Origin: Halorubrum rutilum
GTDB lineage: Archaea; Halobacteriota; Halobacteria; Halobacteriales; Haloferacaceae
Direction: 5' to 3'
Length of the DNA stretch: 64,000 nucleotides
Assembly: GCF_024494565.1 (NCBI RefSeq)
Contig: NZ_JANHDN010000004.1
Span: 316,121-380,120 of the forward strand
Shown here piece after piece: positions 8,732 to 20,507 of the stretch. A program made the position numbers and the translations under genes. The notes below the pieces were generated by a model. It saw nothing but the letters and a program-made list of their open reading frames with translations. It had not been told where the DNA came from and ran no database searches. Position 1 is the first letter of the stretch. Every line of letters starts with the position of its first letter.

Positions 8732-9641
8732 CGGTCTCTCGCATCCGGGGGTCGAGCGCGTCGCGCATCCCGTCGCCGAGGAGGTTGAACCCGAGCACCG
8801 TCAGCGCGAGCAGCAGGCCGGGGAAGAACGACCACCACCACGCCCCGGAGAACAGCCCGAACTCGACGCCATTTGAGAGCATCATCCCCCACGTCGGCTC
8901 CCCCGGACTGGCGCCGAAGCCGAGGAACGACAGCGCCGCGATGTCGATGATCGCGAGCCCGTAGTTGAGCGTCGACTGGACCGTGATCGGCGCGAGGCAG
9001 TTCGGGAGGACGTGCCGGATGAGCAGCCGGGGGTCGGTCGCGCCGAGCGCCTTCGTGGCGTCGGTGTACTCGTCTTCGAGCACCTTCAGCGCGGCCCCGC
9101 GGACGACGCGGGCGAACCGGGGCGTGTAGACGAGCGTCAGGGCGCCGACGGCCCGCCACAGGCCCAGCTCCTCCGGGAAGATGGTGACGAGCGCGAGCGC
9201 CAAGAGTAGCGACGGGAACGACAGCAGGACGTCCATCGTCCGCATGATGACGTTGTCGGTGAGGTCGCCGTAGTACGCCGCGACGATCCCCAGCCCCACC
9301 CCGAGGAACGTCGACGCGACGACGGTGACCGTGCCGTAGAGGACCGCGTACCAGGCCCCGTACAGCACGCGGGGGAAGATGTCCCGGGCCTGCCCGTCGG
9401 TGCCGAAGGGGTACGCCGAGCTCGGGGGGGCCTCGGAGGGGTTCGTCCCGAACTGGGTCGCCATGAGGTCGCTGAGGTCGTAGGTGAGACGCGCGTAGAT
9501 CGCGATCAGGACGACGCCGACGATGATGACGATCCCGGTGACCGCGAGTCGGTTCGAGAAGAGCTGCGAGAGGAACGGGCTCGCGCGCAGCCGCTCGACG
9601 ATGCCTCGGTCGACGGTGCCGGTCTGTGTCTCCGTGCTCAT
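8724..9641 (-). CDS. dppC: Dipeptide/oligopeptide ABC transporter permease (DppC-like)
   Basis: A 305-residue inner-membrane permease of the binding-protein-dependent family. It has the long N-terminal region and first helix typical of DppC/OppC (NRLAVTGIVIIVGVVLIAIY), then the EAA loop region AALKVLEDEYTDATKALGAT and IRHVLPNCLAPITVQSTLNY that docks on the ATPase. The start MSTETQTGTVDRG is chosen because its ATG overlaps the DppB stop by four bases. The longer open frame runs through the dppB gene as a shadow. It pairs with DppB, the lipoprotein and the double ATPase to import peptides or related solutes. Confidence 0.9.
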   Translation of the reverse strand: MSTETQTGTVDRGIVERLRASPFLSQLFSNRLAVTGIVIIVGVVLIAIYARLTYDLSDLMATQFGTNPSEAPPSSAYPFGTDGQARDIFPRVLYGAWYAVLYGTVTVVASTFLGVGLGIVAAYYGDLTDNVIMRTMDVLLSFPSLLLALALVTIFPEELGLWRAVGALTLVYTPRFARVVRGAALKVLEDEYTDATKALGATDPRLLIRHVLPNCLAPITVQSTLNYGLAIIDIAALSFLGFGASPGEPTWGMMLSNGVEFGLFSGAWWWSFFPGLLLALTVLGFNLLGDGMRDALDPRMRETVD

Positions 9642-10651
9642 TGTTCGATTCGGGGGTCGAGGACCGAGTAGGTCAGGTCGACGCCCAGGTTGACCAGCGT
9701 GTACAGGACGGCGAAGACGAGGACGGTCCCCTGGACGACGGGGTAGTCGCTGCGGTTGATCGCGTCGACGAGCAGGGTGCCGATGCCGTTGATCTCGAAG
9801 ACGGTCTCCGTGAGCACCGCGCCGCCGAGCAGCGATCCGAACTGGATGCCGATCACGGTGATGACGGGGATGAAGGCGTTGCGGAGGCCGTGTTTCATCA
9901 CGGTGATCTTCGAGCCCTGTCCCTTCGCCCGCGCGGTCCGCATGTAGTCCTGGCGGATCACCTCCACCATCGACGAACGCATCATGCGCGAGAGCAGCGC
10001 CATCTGGTAGATGCCGAGCACCACCACCGGTAAGAGCAGGTGAATCACCGCGGACTGGAACGCCGCGAGGTTCCCCGCCAACAGCGTGTCGACGAGGATG
10101 AGCCCCGTGACCGGTTCGACGAAGTACTCGGAGCCGATGCGACCGCTGGTCGGGAGGAGCCCGAGGAACTGCGCGAACAGCAGGATGAGCAGCGGGCCGC
10201 TCCAGTAGATCGGGACGCTGATCCCGCTCAGCGCGCCGATGCGGGTGAGGTGGTCGGTCCACGTGTCCTGTTTGACCGCGCTCAAGATTCCCAGCGGGAG
10301 CCCGAACAGGAGGCCGGCGAACTGGCCGAGCAGCGCGAGTTCGATCGTGATCGGGAGCCGGTTCGCGAGGATCTGGCTCACCGCCACGCCCCGGTTCACC
10401 TGATACGACTGGCCGAAGTCGAACGTCGCGACGTCGCCGAGGAAGCGGACGTACTGCTGCCAGAGGGGGTCGTCGAGTCCCAGGTCCGAGCGGACCTGGT
10501 TGACGAACTCCTGGCTCGCTCGCTCGCCGGCGATGACCACCGCGGGATCGCCCGGAGAGAGGTGGAGGATAGCGAAGACCACCGTCGCGACCCCGAACAG
10601 CACGGGGAACAGCATGAGCAGCCGTTTGAAGACGAAGCGTTTGGAGACCAT
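9638..10651 (-). CDS. dppB: Dipeptide/oligopeptide ABC transporter permease (DppB-like)
   Basis: A 337-residue permease with the DppB N-terminus (RFVFKRLLMLFPVLFGVATV), the periplasmic loop SPGDPAVVIAGE, and the EAA loop MVEVIRQDYMRTARAKGQGS followed by KHGLRNAFIPVITVIG. Six transmembrane helices fit the family. It lies 50 bases after the binding-protein gene and overlaps dppC by four bases. Substrate cannot be read from sequence; dipeptides or oligopeptides are the usual cargo. Confidence 0.9.
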   Translation of the reverse strand: MVSKRFVFKRLLMLFPVLFGVATVVFAILHLSPGDPAVVIAGERASQEFVNQVRSDLGLDDPLWQQYVRFLGDVATFDFGQSYQVNRGVAVSQILANRLPITIELALLGQFAGLLFGLPLGILSAVKQDTWTDHLTRIGALSGISVPIYWSGPLLILLFAQFLGLLPTSGRIGSEYFVEPVTGLILVDTLLAGNLAAFQSAVIHLLLPVVVLGIYQMALLSRMMRSSMVEVIRQDYMRTARAKGQGSKITVMKHGLRNAFIPVITVIGIQFGSLLGGAVLTETVFEINGIGTLLVDAINRSDYPVVQGTVLVFAVLYTLVNLGVDLTYSVLDPRIEQ

Positions 10652-10701
10652 TCAGGGAAACGGGCGCGTGGGACGGTCAAAAAATCTGCGTTCGGCGCCG
10701 A

Positions 10702-12396
10702 CTACTCAAGCTCGACCGCTTCGAGGTACGGGCCGCCGATCGCGGCGACCGTGTAGCCGCTCACGCGGTTGGAGACGCCGCGGACCTCGTCGGCGTAGTC
10801 GATGAACACCCACGGCGCCTCGTCGTGGGCGATCTGAGCGGCCTCGCGGTACAGCTCGGCCCGGTCCTCCTGGCTCGTGGTGCGCTGGGCCTCCTCGACG
10901 ACGGTCATGTACTCGCTGTTGGCCCACGCGGCGTTGTTCGATGTGTTGAACCCCTCGGTGTCCCAGGAGACCCAGTCCTGGCCCTCCGGCACGTCGGTCT
11001 GCGGGTGGAGCAGGACGTAACAGAAGTTGTCCGGGTCGGCGTTGTCGGTGTACCAGCCGGCGAGCGTCGCGTCGTGGTTCCCCTGGCTGGTGTACGTGAG
11101 GTAGTCGGAGAACTGCCGGTCGTCGATCGACACCTCGATGCCGACCTCGGAGAGGTTCGACCGGATCGTCTCGGCGGTCGGCAGCGGGGCCGGGTTGTAC
11201 CCGCGGGGGTTCTGGAACGTGGTCAGCGAGAACGAGAACCCGTCGCCGTAGCCGGCCTCGTCGAGCAGGCTCTGCGCCTGTTCGGGGTCGTACTCGTAGG
11301 GGCTGATGTCGTCGTTGTGGCCGAACAGCGCGGGCGGGATCGGCTGGTCGGCCTGCGTGGCGATCCCCGAGTAGATGTTCTCGACGATCGCCTGCGTGTC
11401 GATGGCGTAGCTGATCGCGCGGCGGACCCGGCGGTCGCGGAACGCCTCGACGCGCGAGAGGTTGAACGCCATGTAGCCGATGTTGATCCCCGTCGCCGTC
11501 CGGTTCTCGGCGGTGTCCGACCCCTCGATGATCTGCATGCTGTCGGGGTCGAGCCCGTCGATGATGTCGAGCTCCTCCTCGACGAGGGCCTGGGCGCGCG
11601 TGGAGTTCTGCCCGCGGGTGAGGAACAGCACCTCGTCGACGTTCGGGCTCTCGCCCCAGTAGTCGTCGAAGGCGGTGAGCCGGATGCGGTTGTTGGCGTC
11701 GTCGAGGGTCTCCAGCTGGAACGGCCCGGTGCCGACCATCTCCTCGCCGAGGTTCGTGTCGCCCTCGATCGCGTCCTGGGAGATGACGACGGCCGCGAAC
11801 ATCGCGAGGTTGCGGAGGAACGGCGCGTACGTCTGGGTCAGCGTGATCGAGAGCTCGTAGTCGCCCGGCGCCTCGACGGTGTCGATCCAGTTGCCGAGCG
11901 TGAACGGCCCGTAGACGGAGGCGTCCTCGAAGTGGTACTCGTAGTCGTCGTCGACGAACCGCCGGTAGGTGGCGATGAAGTCGTCGGCGGTGAACTCCGA
12001 CCCGTCGTGGAAGCTCACGCCCTCTCGGAGCGTGAGCGTCACCGAGTCGCCGTCGAGCGACCAGTCGGTGGCGAGCGACTCCGTGAGCGACGCCTCGCCC
12101 GGCTGGAAGGCGATCAGCCCCTCGTACGCCTGGTTGGTGACCTTCGCGACCTCGCCGCTGGTCGTGTTCTGCGGGTCGAGGGTGCTGGAGTGGGCGCCGC
12201 GGCCGTAGCGGAGGGAGGTCGTGCCGTCTCCACCGTCGCCGCCGTCGTCGCCATCGCCGCCGTCACCGCCGTCGCCGCCGTCGCCGCCGTTGCCGCTGCA
12301 GCCGGCGAGGGAGGCGACGGAGGCCGTCGCGACCGTCGCGCCGCCGGCTCGTTGCAGGAATCCGCGTCGTGACGTTTCTGTCGTATCGGGGGACAT
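10702..12396 (-). CDS. dppA: Peptide ABC transporter substrate-binding lipoprotein
   Basis: A 564-residue extracytoplasmic solute-binding protein, family 5. A Tat signal (SRRGFL, residues 9-14) and a lipobox LAGC with Cys33 predict folded export and lipid anchoring. A Gly/Asp linker of repeated GGDGGD units follows (about residues 35-58). Family features include SLRYGRGAHSSTLDPQNTTS, the LTESLATDWSLDGDSVTLTL block and FRDRRVRRAISYAIDTQAIV near 325. An AT-rich segment about 30 bases upstream (tagaattatcc on the minus strand) suggests its own promoter after the 96-base gap behind the ATPase gene, allowing excess binding protein. Confidence 0.92.
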   Translation of the reverse strand: MSPDTTETSRRGFLQRAGGATVATASVASLAGCSGNGGDGGDGGDGGDGDDGGDGGDGTTSLRYGRGAHSSTLDPQNTTSGEVAKVTNQAYEGLIAFQPGEASLTESLATDWSLDGDSVTLTLREGVSFHDGSEFTADDFIATYRRFVDDDYEYHFEDASVYGPFTLGNWIDTVEAPGDYELSITLTQTYAPFLRNLAMFAAVVISQDAIEGDTNLGEEMVGTGPFQLETLDDANNRIRLTAFDDYWGESPNVDEVLFLTRGQNSTRAQALVEEELDIIDGLDPDSMQIIEGSDTAENRTATGINIGYMAFNLSRVEAFRDRRVRRAISYAIDTQAIVENIYSGIATQADQPIPPALFGHNDDISPYEYDPEQAQSLLDEAGYGDGFSFSLTTFQNPRGYNPAPLPTAETIRSNLSEVGIEVSIDDRQFSDYLTYTSQGNHDATLAGWYTDNADPDNFCYVLLHPQTDVPEGQDWVSWDTEGFNTSNNAAWANSEYMTVVEEAQRTTSQEDRAELYREAAQIAHDEAPWVFIDYADEVRGVSNRVSGYTVAAIGGPYLEAVELE

Positions 12397-12492
12397 ACAT
12401 CGGCGCTAAACTGGGGGGACGGATAATTCTAATGGTCCGACAGGACGGAACCGCGGGACAAACGCCGCTTGAGTGGTCGACTGTTTACTTCG

Positions 12493-15225
<2,733 letters not shown>

Positions 15226-15276
15226 TACCGGCGGTAGCGCGCCTCACGGAAAAATATCTTTGGAGACGGTCGCCGG

Positions 15277-16731
15277 TCACCCCTGAGACGGGACGGCCGG
15301 GTCGCTCGTCGCCGGAGTCGACGGATCGGTCTCGAAGTCGACCCGCGTCCCGCCGGTCGCGCTCTCGCCGATCGAGACCGCCCAGCCGTGGGCGTCCGCG
15401 ATCCGCTTGACGATGGTCAGCCCGAACCCGGTCCCGTCGGCGGCGGTGGTAAATCCGGGCTCGAAGAGGGTCTCGCACTCCGTCGCGTCGATTCCCGGTC
15501 CGTCGTCGGCGACGTAGAACCCGTCTTCGGACCGGCCGACGCGCACCGTCACGGGGGACGCGCAGTGGTCGTCGACGTTTCGGAGGAGGTTCTCGAAGAG
15601 GCGTCGGAGGCGGGATCGATCGGCGTCGATCCGGAGGTCGCCGTCCGGCAGCTCCAGCGCGTCCCGCGGGGTCCCGAAGGGCTCCCACGCCTCGGCGGCG
15701 ATCACACCGACGTCGACGGGCTCGGTCTCCGACGCCGTCCGGCCCTCCCTCGCGAGCGTGAGCAGCTCGTCGATCATCCGCTCCATCCGCTCGTGCTCCC
15801 GGTCGAGGGTGTCGAGGTGCGCGTCGTCGCCCGTCGTGCGGGCCATCTCGGCCGCCGTTCGGGCGTTCTGCAGCGGGGTCCGGAGGTCGTGCGAGACGAT
15901 CGAGGTGAACTCGTCGAGCCGCTCGTTCTGCCGGATGAGCTCCTCGCGCCGCCGCTGTTCGCGGGTCGCGTCCCTGAGGATCCCCACGGAGCCGCGGAAC
16001 GCCTCGTCGAACGGGAGCGCCGCCATGTGGTCGTAACACGGCACCGTGTCGCCGTCCTTCGTCCGGATGTCCACGCGGAACTGCTGGGTCTCCGGCCCCT
16101 CGCTCGAAACGATCGACGCGAGCATGTCGTTGGCCCGCCGGACCCCCTCGTCGGTCTTGATCTTGCCCGGCGGGCTCCCGATGACCTCGTCGCGGTCGTA
16201 CCCGACCAGGTCGAGGAACGCCTCGTTGACGTACTCGAACTCGGCGTCCGCGTTGACCACGTAGATCGGGTAGTCGAGCGCGCGGAGCACCGTCGAGTAG
16301 CGCTCCGACTCGATCTTGGCGCGGTACTCGTGCGCGGCGTGTTTGACCCGGTTCGCGAGGCGGCGGTGCTGGTCCGGTCCCCCCTTCTGGAGGTACCCGG
16401 TCACCCCGGCGTTGATGGCCTGTGCGGCGATCTCCTCGCTCCCCTTCCCCGTGTAGAGGACGAAGGGGAGGTCGGGGAACCGCTCGCGGACGTCGGCGAG
16501 CAGTTCGAGCCCGTCCGTGCCGGGCATGTCGTAATCGCTCACGACGCAGTGGAACGACCCGGCGTCGAGCTTCGGAAGCACCGCCTCCGGGTCGGTCACG
16601 GTCGTGACGTCGACGGCCGCCAGTTCGTTCGTCAGGAACGATTCCGTCAGGTCGAGGAACGCCGAATCGTCGTCGACGTGTAAGAGTTCGATCGGCGCAG
16701 CCGTGGCTTCCTCGGGGTCGTCGACCGACAT
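15277..16731 (-). CDS. Response regulator-PAS-histidine kinase hybrid
   Basis: A 484-residue cytoplasmic signalling protein. It has an N-terminal receiver with HVDDD and phospho-acceptor Asp in VVSDYDMPGTDG (near residue 65), a PAS domain around residues 135-240 (YPIYVVNADAEFEYVNEAF), a HisKA box SIVSHDLRTPLQNA near 280, and a GHKL ATPase with DDGPGID and DGTGFGLTIVKRI. There is no membrane segment and no cognate regulator nearby. The start MSVDDPEEATAAP is preferred over an upstream ATG because the 18 extra residues precede the usual receiver start. Input and output are unknown; such orphan hybrids are common in haloarchaea. Confidence 0.9.
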   Translation of the reverse strand: MSVDDPEEATAAPIELLHVDDDSAFLDLTESFLTNELAAVDVTTVTDPEAVLPKLDAGSFHCVVSDYDMPGTDGLELLADVRERFPDLPFVLYTGKGSEEIAAQAINAGVTGYLQKGGPDQHRRLANRVKHAAHEYRAKIESERYSTVLRALDYPIYVVNADAEFEYVNEAFLDLVGYDRDEVIGSPPGKIKTDEGVRRANDMLASIVSSEGPETQQFRVDIRTKDGDTVPCYDHMAALPFDEAFRGSVGILRDATREQRRREELIRQNERLDEFTSIVSHDLRTPLQNARTAAEMARTTGDDAHLDTLDREHERMERMIDELLTLAREGRTASETEPVDVGVIAAEAWEPFGTPRDALELPDGDLRIDADRSRLRRLFENLLRNVDDHCASPVTVRVGRSEDGFYVADDGPGIDATECETLFEPGFTTAADGTGFGLTIVKRIADAHGWAVSIGESATGGTRVDFETDPSTPATSDPAVPSQG

Positions 16732-16893
16732 CGTAACTACGCGTGTTAGTGGTTCTATACGGAAAAATACCCGGTCGAGGGTCACGGTTCGTGTGCGCTC
16801 ACGTGCGGACGGTTTCGGGGGGCGTTTCAGATCTCATATGGGAGATTCCGCCGAGGCGTCGGCGAGCGCGTTCCCCGCCAACGACCGCCTCCG

Positions 16894-18399
16894 CTACTCG
16901 ACGAACCGGTCCGGCGGCCGTCGGTGGTCGGTCGCCCGCTCGAAGGCGTACGCGAGCTCGAACAGCCGGCGCTCGTCGAACGCGCGACCGAGCAGCTCGA
17001 CGCCGACCGGCAGCCCCGCCGGGGTGAACCCGGCCGGGACGACGATCGCGGGGAGCCCCGTGTGCGCGGCGAGCTCGCAGTTCATCTCCTCGAAGGGCTG
17101 GTTGTCGGGGATCTCGACCGGCGGCACCCGCGACGGGGGGTAGAGGACCGCGTCGAGGTCGTCGGCCGCCATCCGGGCGAGCACGGCGTCCCGGATCGCC
17201 TCGCGGCGGCGGAGGCTCCGCAGGTAGCCGGTGTTCTCGTCGAGCGCGTCGACGTCGGTGTCGAGGATCGCCGCGTCCTCGAACCTGGCCTGGACCGACG
17301 GGTGAAGCTCACCGGTCGCGACGACGTCGGCCAGCGAGTCGTGCGGGGCCGCGTCGCCCAGCTCGGCGAGGTACGCGTCGAAGTCGCGAGCGAACTCGTA
17401 TTCGAGCACCCGAGCGCTTTCGAGCCGGGTCCGATCGACGACGTCGACGGGGTCGACGATCGTCGCGCCCGCCGCCTCCAGCTCGCCGATCGCGTCCTCG
17501 ACGACCGCCGTCACGCGCTCGGCGGCGCGCGCCGGCGCGCTCTCGTCGTTTCGGAGGCCGAAGAACTCCCGCGCGACGCCGATCCGCGCCCCAGTGAGCG
17601 CGTCGGGGTCGAGCCCCGCGGCGTACCCCTCGTCCGGGATCCGACCGACGCCGCGGGCCGTGACGGGGTCGGCCGGGTCGTAGCCGGCCATCGCTTCGAG
17701 CGTCCGCGCCGCGTCCTCGACCGTCCGGGCGATCGGGCCGGCCGTGTCCTGGGTGTCGCTCAGGGGGACGATGCCCGTCCGGCTGACGAGCCCCGTCGTG
17801 GGCCGAACCCCGACGGCGTCGTTGAACGCGGGCGGCGACCGCACCGACGAGCAGGTGTCGGTCCCGGTCCCGACGACGGCGAAGCTCGCCGCGACGGCGG
17901 CCGCGGTCCCGCCGCTCGACCCGGACGGGCGCCGGTCGAGGGCGTACGCGTTCCGCGTCGCCCCGCCGAGGGAGCTGACCGTGTCGACCCCGAAGGAGAG
18001 CTCCTGCAGGTTGGCCTTGGCGAGGACGACGGCGCCGGCCTCGCGGAGCCGCCTGACGACGGACGCGTCCCGGGGCGGCCGCGACTCGGCGAGGGCGGTC
18101 GAGCCGGCGGTCGTCGGCATGTCGCGCGTGTCCTGGTTGTCCTTGAGCACGACCGGGATCCCGTGGAGGGGACCGACAAACCCGTCGCGGTCGAACGCGG
18201 CGTCGAGTTCGCGTGCGCGGTCCCGCGCGTCCCGGTTCACCGCGAGGATCGCGTTCAGCTCGTCGTCGTGCTCGTCGATCCGCGCGAGGTGCGCGTCGGC
18301 GACCGCCTCGGCGGTCGTCTCGCCGGTCTCGTACGCGTCGCGGATCTCCGAAACGGTCGCTTCGACCGGGTCGAAGGGGCGGGCGTTCGGCGGGCTCAT
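16894..18399 (-). CDS. Amidase (amidase-signature family)
   Basis: A 501-residue hydrolase of the amidase-signature family, which cleaves amide bonds with a Ser-cisSer-Lys triad. The catalytic Lys is in GIPVVLKDNQDT (near residue 80). The Ser-rich loop RRPSGSSGGTAAAVAAS holds the cis-Ser, and GTGTDTCSSVRSPPAFN holds the nucleophile. The TCSSVRSP form replaces the commoner TGGSIRIP, a variant seen in one branch of the family. It is not GatA: the region lacks GatB/GatC and the TCSSVR variant differs. The ATG before SPPNARPFDP is used. It is monocistronic and divergent from the next gene. Substrate unknown. Confidence 0.87.
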   Translation of the reverse strand: MSPPNARPFDPVEATVSEIRDAYETGETTAEAVADAHLARIDEHDDELNAILAVNRDARDRARELDAAFDRDGFVGPLHGIPVVLKDNQDTRDMPTTAGSTALAESRPPRDASVVRRLREAGAVVLAKANLQELSFGVDTVSSLGGATRNAYALDRRPSGSSGGTAAAVAASFAVVGTGTDTCSSVRSPPAFNDAVGVRPTTGLVSRTGIVPLSDTQDTAGPIARTVEDAARTLEAMAGYDPADPVTARGVGRIPDEGYAAGLDPDALTGARIGVAREFFGLRNDESAPARAAERVTAVVEDAIGELEAAGATIVDPVDVVDRTRLESARVLEYEFARDFDAYLAELGDAAPHDSLADVVATGELHPSVQARFEDAAILDTDVDALDENTGYLRSLRRREAIRDAVLARMAADDLDAVLYPPSRVPPVEIPDNQPFEEMNCELAAHTGLPAIVVPAGFTPAGLPVGVELLGRAFDERRLFELAYAFERATDHRRPPDRFVE

Positions 18400-18543
18400 G
18401 CGAACGTCTGCGAACAATTCGCACGAGGGTACTCAATCTGTCGCTCGGGCGTCCGCGTGTTCGGCGCGGCGGGGACGCCGACGTGCGGACGGGAGCCGCT
18501 CCCCAGTGGAAACATTCAACCGACTACCGGCGCGTCTCCAGGT

Positions 18544-19029
18544 ATGGGCGAACCAGCAGGCGGCGACGCACCCGCGAACGCACAGGTCGGAGACGGGTGG
18601 ACCGCGGTCATCGAGGACATGGAGGCGACCGCGGCGGAGTACCGGGAGCGCGGGTGGACGACGCTCGAACTGCACCCCGGCGACTCGGTCCTCGTCGACT
18701 CGGACCGCCGGACCGGCCTCGACGTCGTCCTCCCCGGCCCGGAGTTCGAGGACCTCGAATCGCTCGTCGGCGACCGGGAGTTCCGAGACGTCGAGGTGTT
18801 CCGGGCGGAGGGCGACGGGCTGGTCTACCTGCTCGTCGTCGAGATCGCCCCCGAGAGCGAGACGGCCGCGTTCGTCCCCGCGTACTACGATCCGAGCCGG
18901 GCGGCGGAGACGATCGAATCGATCAGGGACGCGGGGGTCGTGCGGCTCTTCTGTCGCCGACTGAACGACGACACCGTTCGGTTCGTCCACGACGACCCGA
19001 CGCCGTTCCTCCCGGCACCCGTCGAGTGA
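18544..19029 (+). CDS. Conserved haloarchaeal protein of unknown function
   Basis: A 161-residue acidic soluble protein with alternating hydrophobic strands, for example GWTTLELHPGDSVLVDSDRR near residue 38, LVYLLVVEIAPESE near 100 and AAFVPAYYDPSRAAETI near 115. It ends DTVRFVHDDPTPFLPA. It has no signal peptide, cysteine cluster or catalytic motif. I recognise it only as a recurring haloarchaeal domain of unknown function. It starts at the ATG 144 bases from the divergent amidase and stands alone. Confidence 0.75.
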   Translation: MGEPAGGDAPANAQVGDGWTAVIEDMEATAAEYRERGWTTLELHPGDSVLVDSDRRTGLDVVLPGPEFEDLESLVGDREFRDVEVFRAEGDGLVYLLVVEIAPESETAAFVPAYYDPSRAAETIESIRDAGVVRLFCRRLNDDTVRFVHDDPTPFLPAPVE

Positions 19030-19121
19030 CCGCGGTCCGGTGAGCGCGGAGGAGACGGGAAATCGCGTTTCGGGACCGATAGAAGCAATAAAAAGAGATC
19101 GCTCGGCGTCGGACGTGACCG

Positions 19122-20033
19122 TTAGAGGATGCCGGCGGCCTCGGCGGTCTCGACGATGTCCTGGGCCATCTTGTTGGTCGCCTCGTCGACCATCTGCCCG
19201 TCGACGCTCACGGCGCCTTTGCCCTCCTCCATCGCCTCGGCGTAGGCGTCGACGATGCGCTTGGCGCGCTCGGCGGTCTCCGGGTCCGGCGCGAACACTT
19301 CGTTGCCGATCTCGATCTGCGACGGGTGGATCGCCCACTTGCCGTCGCAGCCGATCATGTTGGCGCGCTCGGCCGAGTCGCGGAAGCCGTCGGGGTCTTC
19401 GATGTCGGCGTACGGGCCGTCGAGGCACGGCAGCCCGGCCGACTTCGCGGCGGAGTTACACTCGGAGAGGGCGTGGTGCCAGTAGTGGCCCGGATACTCC
19501 GGGAACTGGCCGATGTCGAGTCCGGGCGTCCCCATCGCCGCGGAGTAGTCGCCGGGGCCGAAGATGATGGAGGAGAGCCGGTCGGAGGCGTGCGCGATGT
19601 CGTGGACGTTGTGGATCCCCTCGCCGTCCTCGATCTGGGGTTCGAGGCCGATGCCGCCGACCTCCAGGTCGTTGTTCTCCTCGACCTGCGCGAGGAGGTT
19701 CTCGACGGTGTGGACGTCGCTGGCGGACTTGACCTTCGGGACGATGATGTCGTCGATGAACTCGCCCGCCTCGCCGACGACCGTGATCAGGTCGTCGTAC
19801 CACCACTTGGTGTCGATCCCGTTCATCCGGAAGCTGAGGACTTTGTCGCTCCAGTCCTCCTCGCGGGCGGCCTCGATAAGCGGCTCGCGCGCGTCCGGCT
19901 TGGCGTTCGGCGCCACGGAGTCCTCCAGGTCGAGGAACACCTCGTCGGCGTCGCTGTCGGCCGCCGAGTGCATCATTTTCTCGTCGCTCGCGGGCGTTGC
20001 AAGCTGCGTCCGGCGAAGAGTGACGTCCGTCAT
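19122..20033 (-). CDS. HpcH/HpaI-CitE family lyase, probable (methyl)malyl-CoA lyase
   Basis: A 303-residue TIM-barrel protein of the CitE/malyl-CoA lyase group. Visible features are RTQLATPASDEKMMHSAADS, the metal-site segment DEVFLDLEDSVAPNAKPDAR (near residue 30), RMNGIDTKWWYDD, GGIGLEPQIEDGEGIHNV with catalytic acid residues, and GCDGKWAIHPSQIEIGNEVF near 230. The family cleaves malyl- or beta-methylmalyl-CoA to glyoxylate plus acyl-CoA using Mg2+. In haloarchaea such enzymes serve the methylaspartate cycle of acetyl-CoA assimilation. That role is inferred, as no other cycle genes are present. Single gene, ATG start. Confidence 0.85.
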   Translation of the reverse strand: MTDVTLRRTQLATPASDEKMMHSAADSDADEVFLDLEDSVAPNAKPDAREPLIEAAREEDWSDKVLSFRMNGIDTKWWYDDLITVVGEAGEFIDDIIVPKVKSASDVHTVENLLAQVEENNDLEVGGIGLEPQIEDGEGIHNVHDIAHASDRLSSIIFGPGDYSAAMGTPGLDIGQFPEYPGHYWHHALSECNSAAKSAGLPCLDGPYADIEDPDGFRDSAERANMIGCDGKWAIHPSQIEIGNEVFAPDPETAERAKRIVDAYAEAMEEGKGAVSVDGQMVDEATNKMAQDIVETAEAAGIL

Positions 20034-20263
20034 ATAGCGGCTCTACCACGCTCGGCCACGGAAATAAAGCTACCTCACGCGGGGGTATTTTCTCTGAGTC
20101 GGAAGCGAGTGAATATCGGCGCGACGCGGTTCCCCGGCGGCGGGTCCGCCGACCTCGACGCGGGCGGAGCACCGGCGGCGCGGTCGCTGGCGGCGCGATT
20201 GCTGGCGGGGGCGGCGACCGCGAAAAATCGTCGGGGTTCGGGGCGGAGTCGCCTCCGGCCGCG

Positions 20264-20431
20264 TCAGTCGTCGGCCGGGGCGCGCGGCTCGGCCGGCGGT
20301 TCCGCGTCGTCGGCCGAATCGTCGACGGCCTCGACGTCGGGGGTCTCGTCGAGCCGTTCGTCCGCCTCCTCGGACCGGTGACGCTCTCGGATCTCCTCGA
20401 TCGAGCGCGCCTCGATGTGATGATGGCACAT
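20264..20431 (-). CDS. Small acidic His-rich haloarchaeal protein
   Basis: A 55-residue protein beginning MCHHHIEARSIEEIRERH and ending in an acidic, Pro-rich tail. An N-terminal CHHH cluster resembles a metal-binding start seen in small haloarchaeal proteins. I chose the ATG of MCHHH over an upstream start of 67 residues because the first 12 residues of the longer form do not fit. No function is assigned. The 230 bases between this gene and the lyase show nothing convincing. Confidence 0.55.
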   Translation of the reverse strand: MCHHHIEARSIEEIRERHRSEEADERLDETPDVEAVDDSADDAEPPAEPRAPADD

Positions 20432-20507
20432 GACAACTGTTCGCAAGGCTCGGTCGCTCATAAGCATTGTGCCGAGAGCAGCGTCTAAAGCGGCCGAGAC
20501 CGCAGTG

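Noticed and set aside
12230..12300. Short regular repeats as a CRISPR-like array
   Set aside because: They encode the Gly/Asp linker after the lipobox of the peptide-binding protein and have no spacers.
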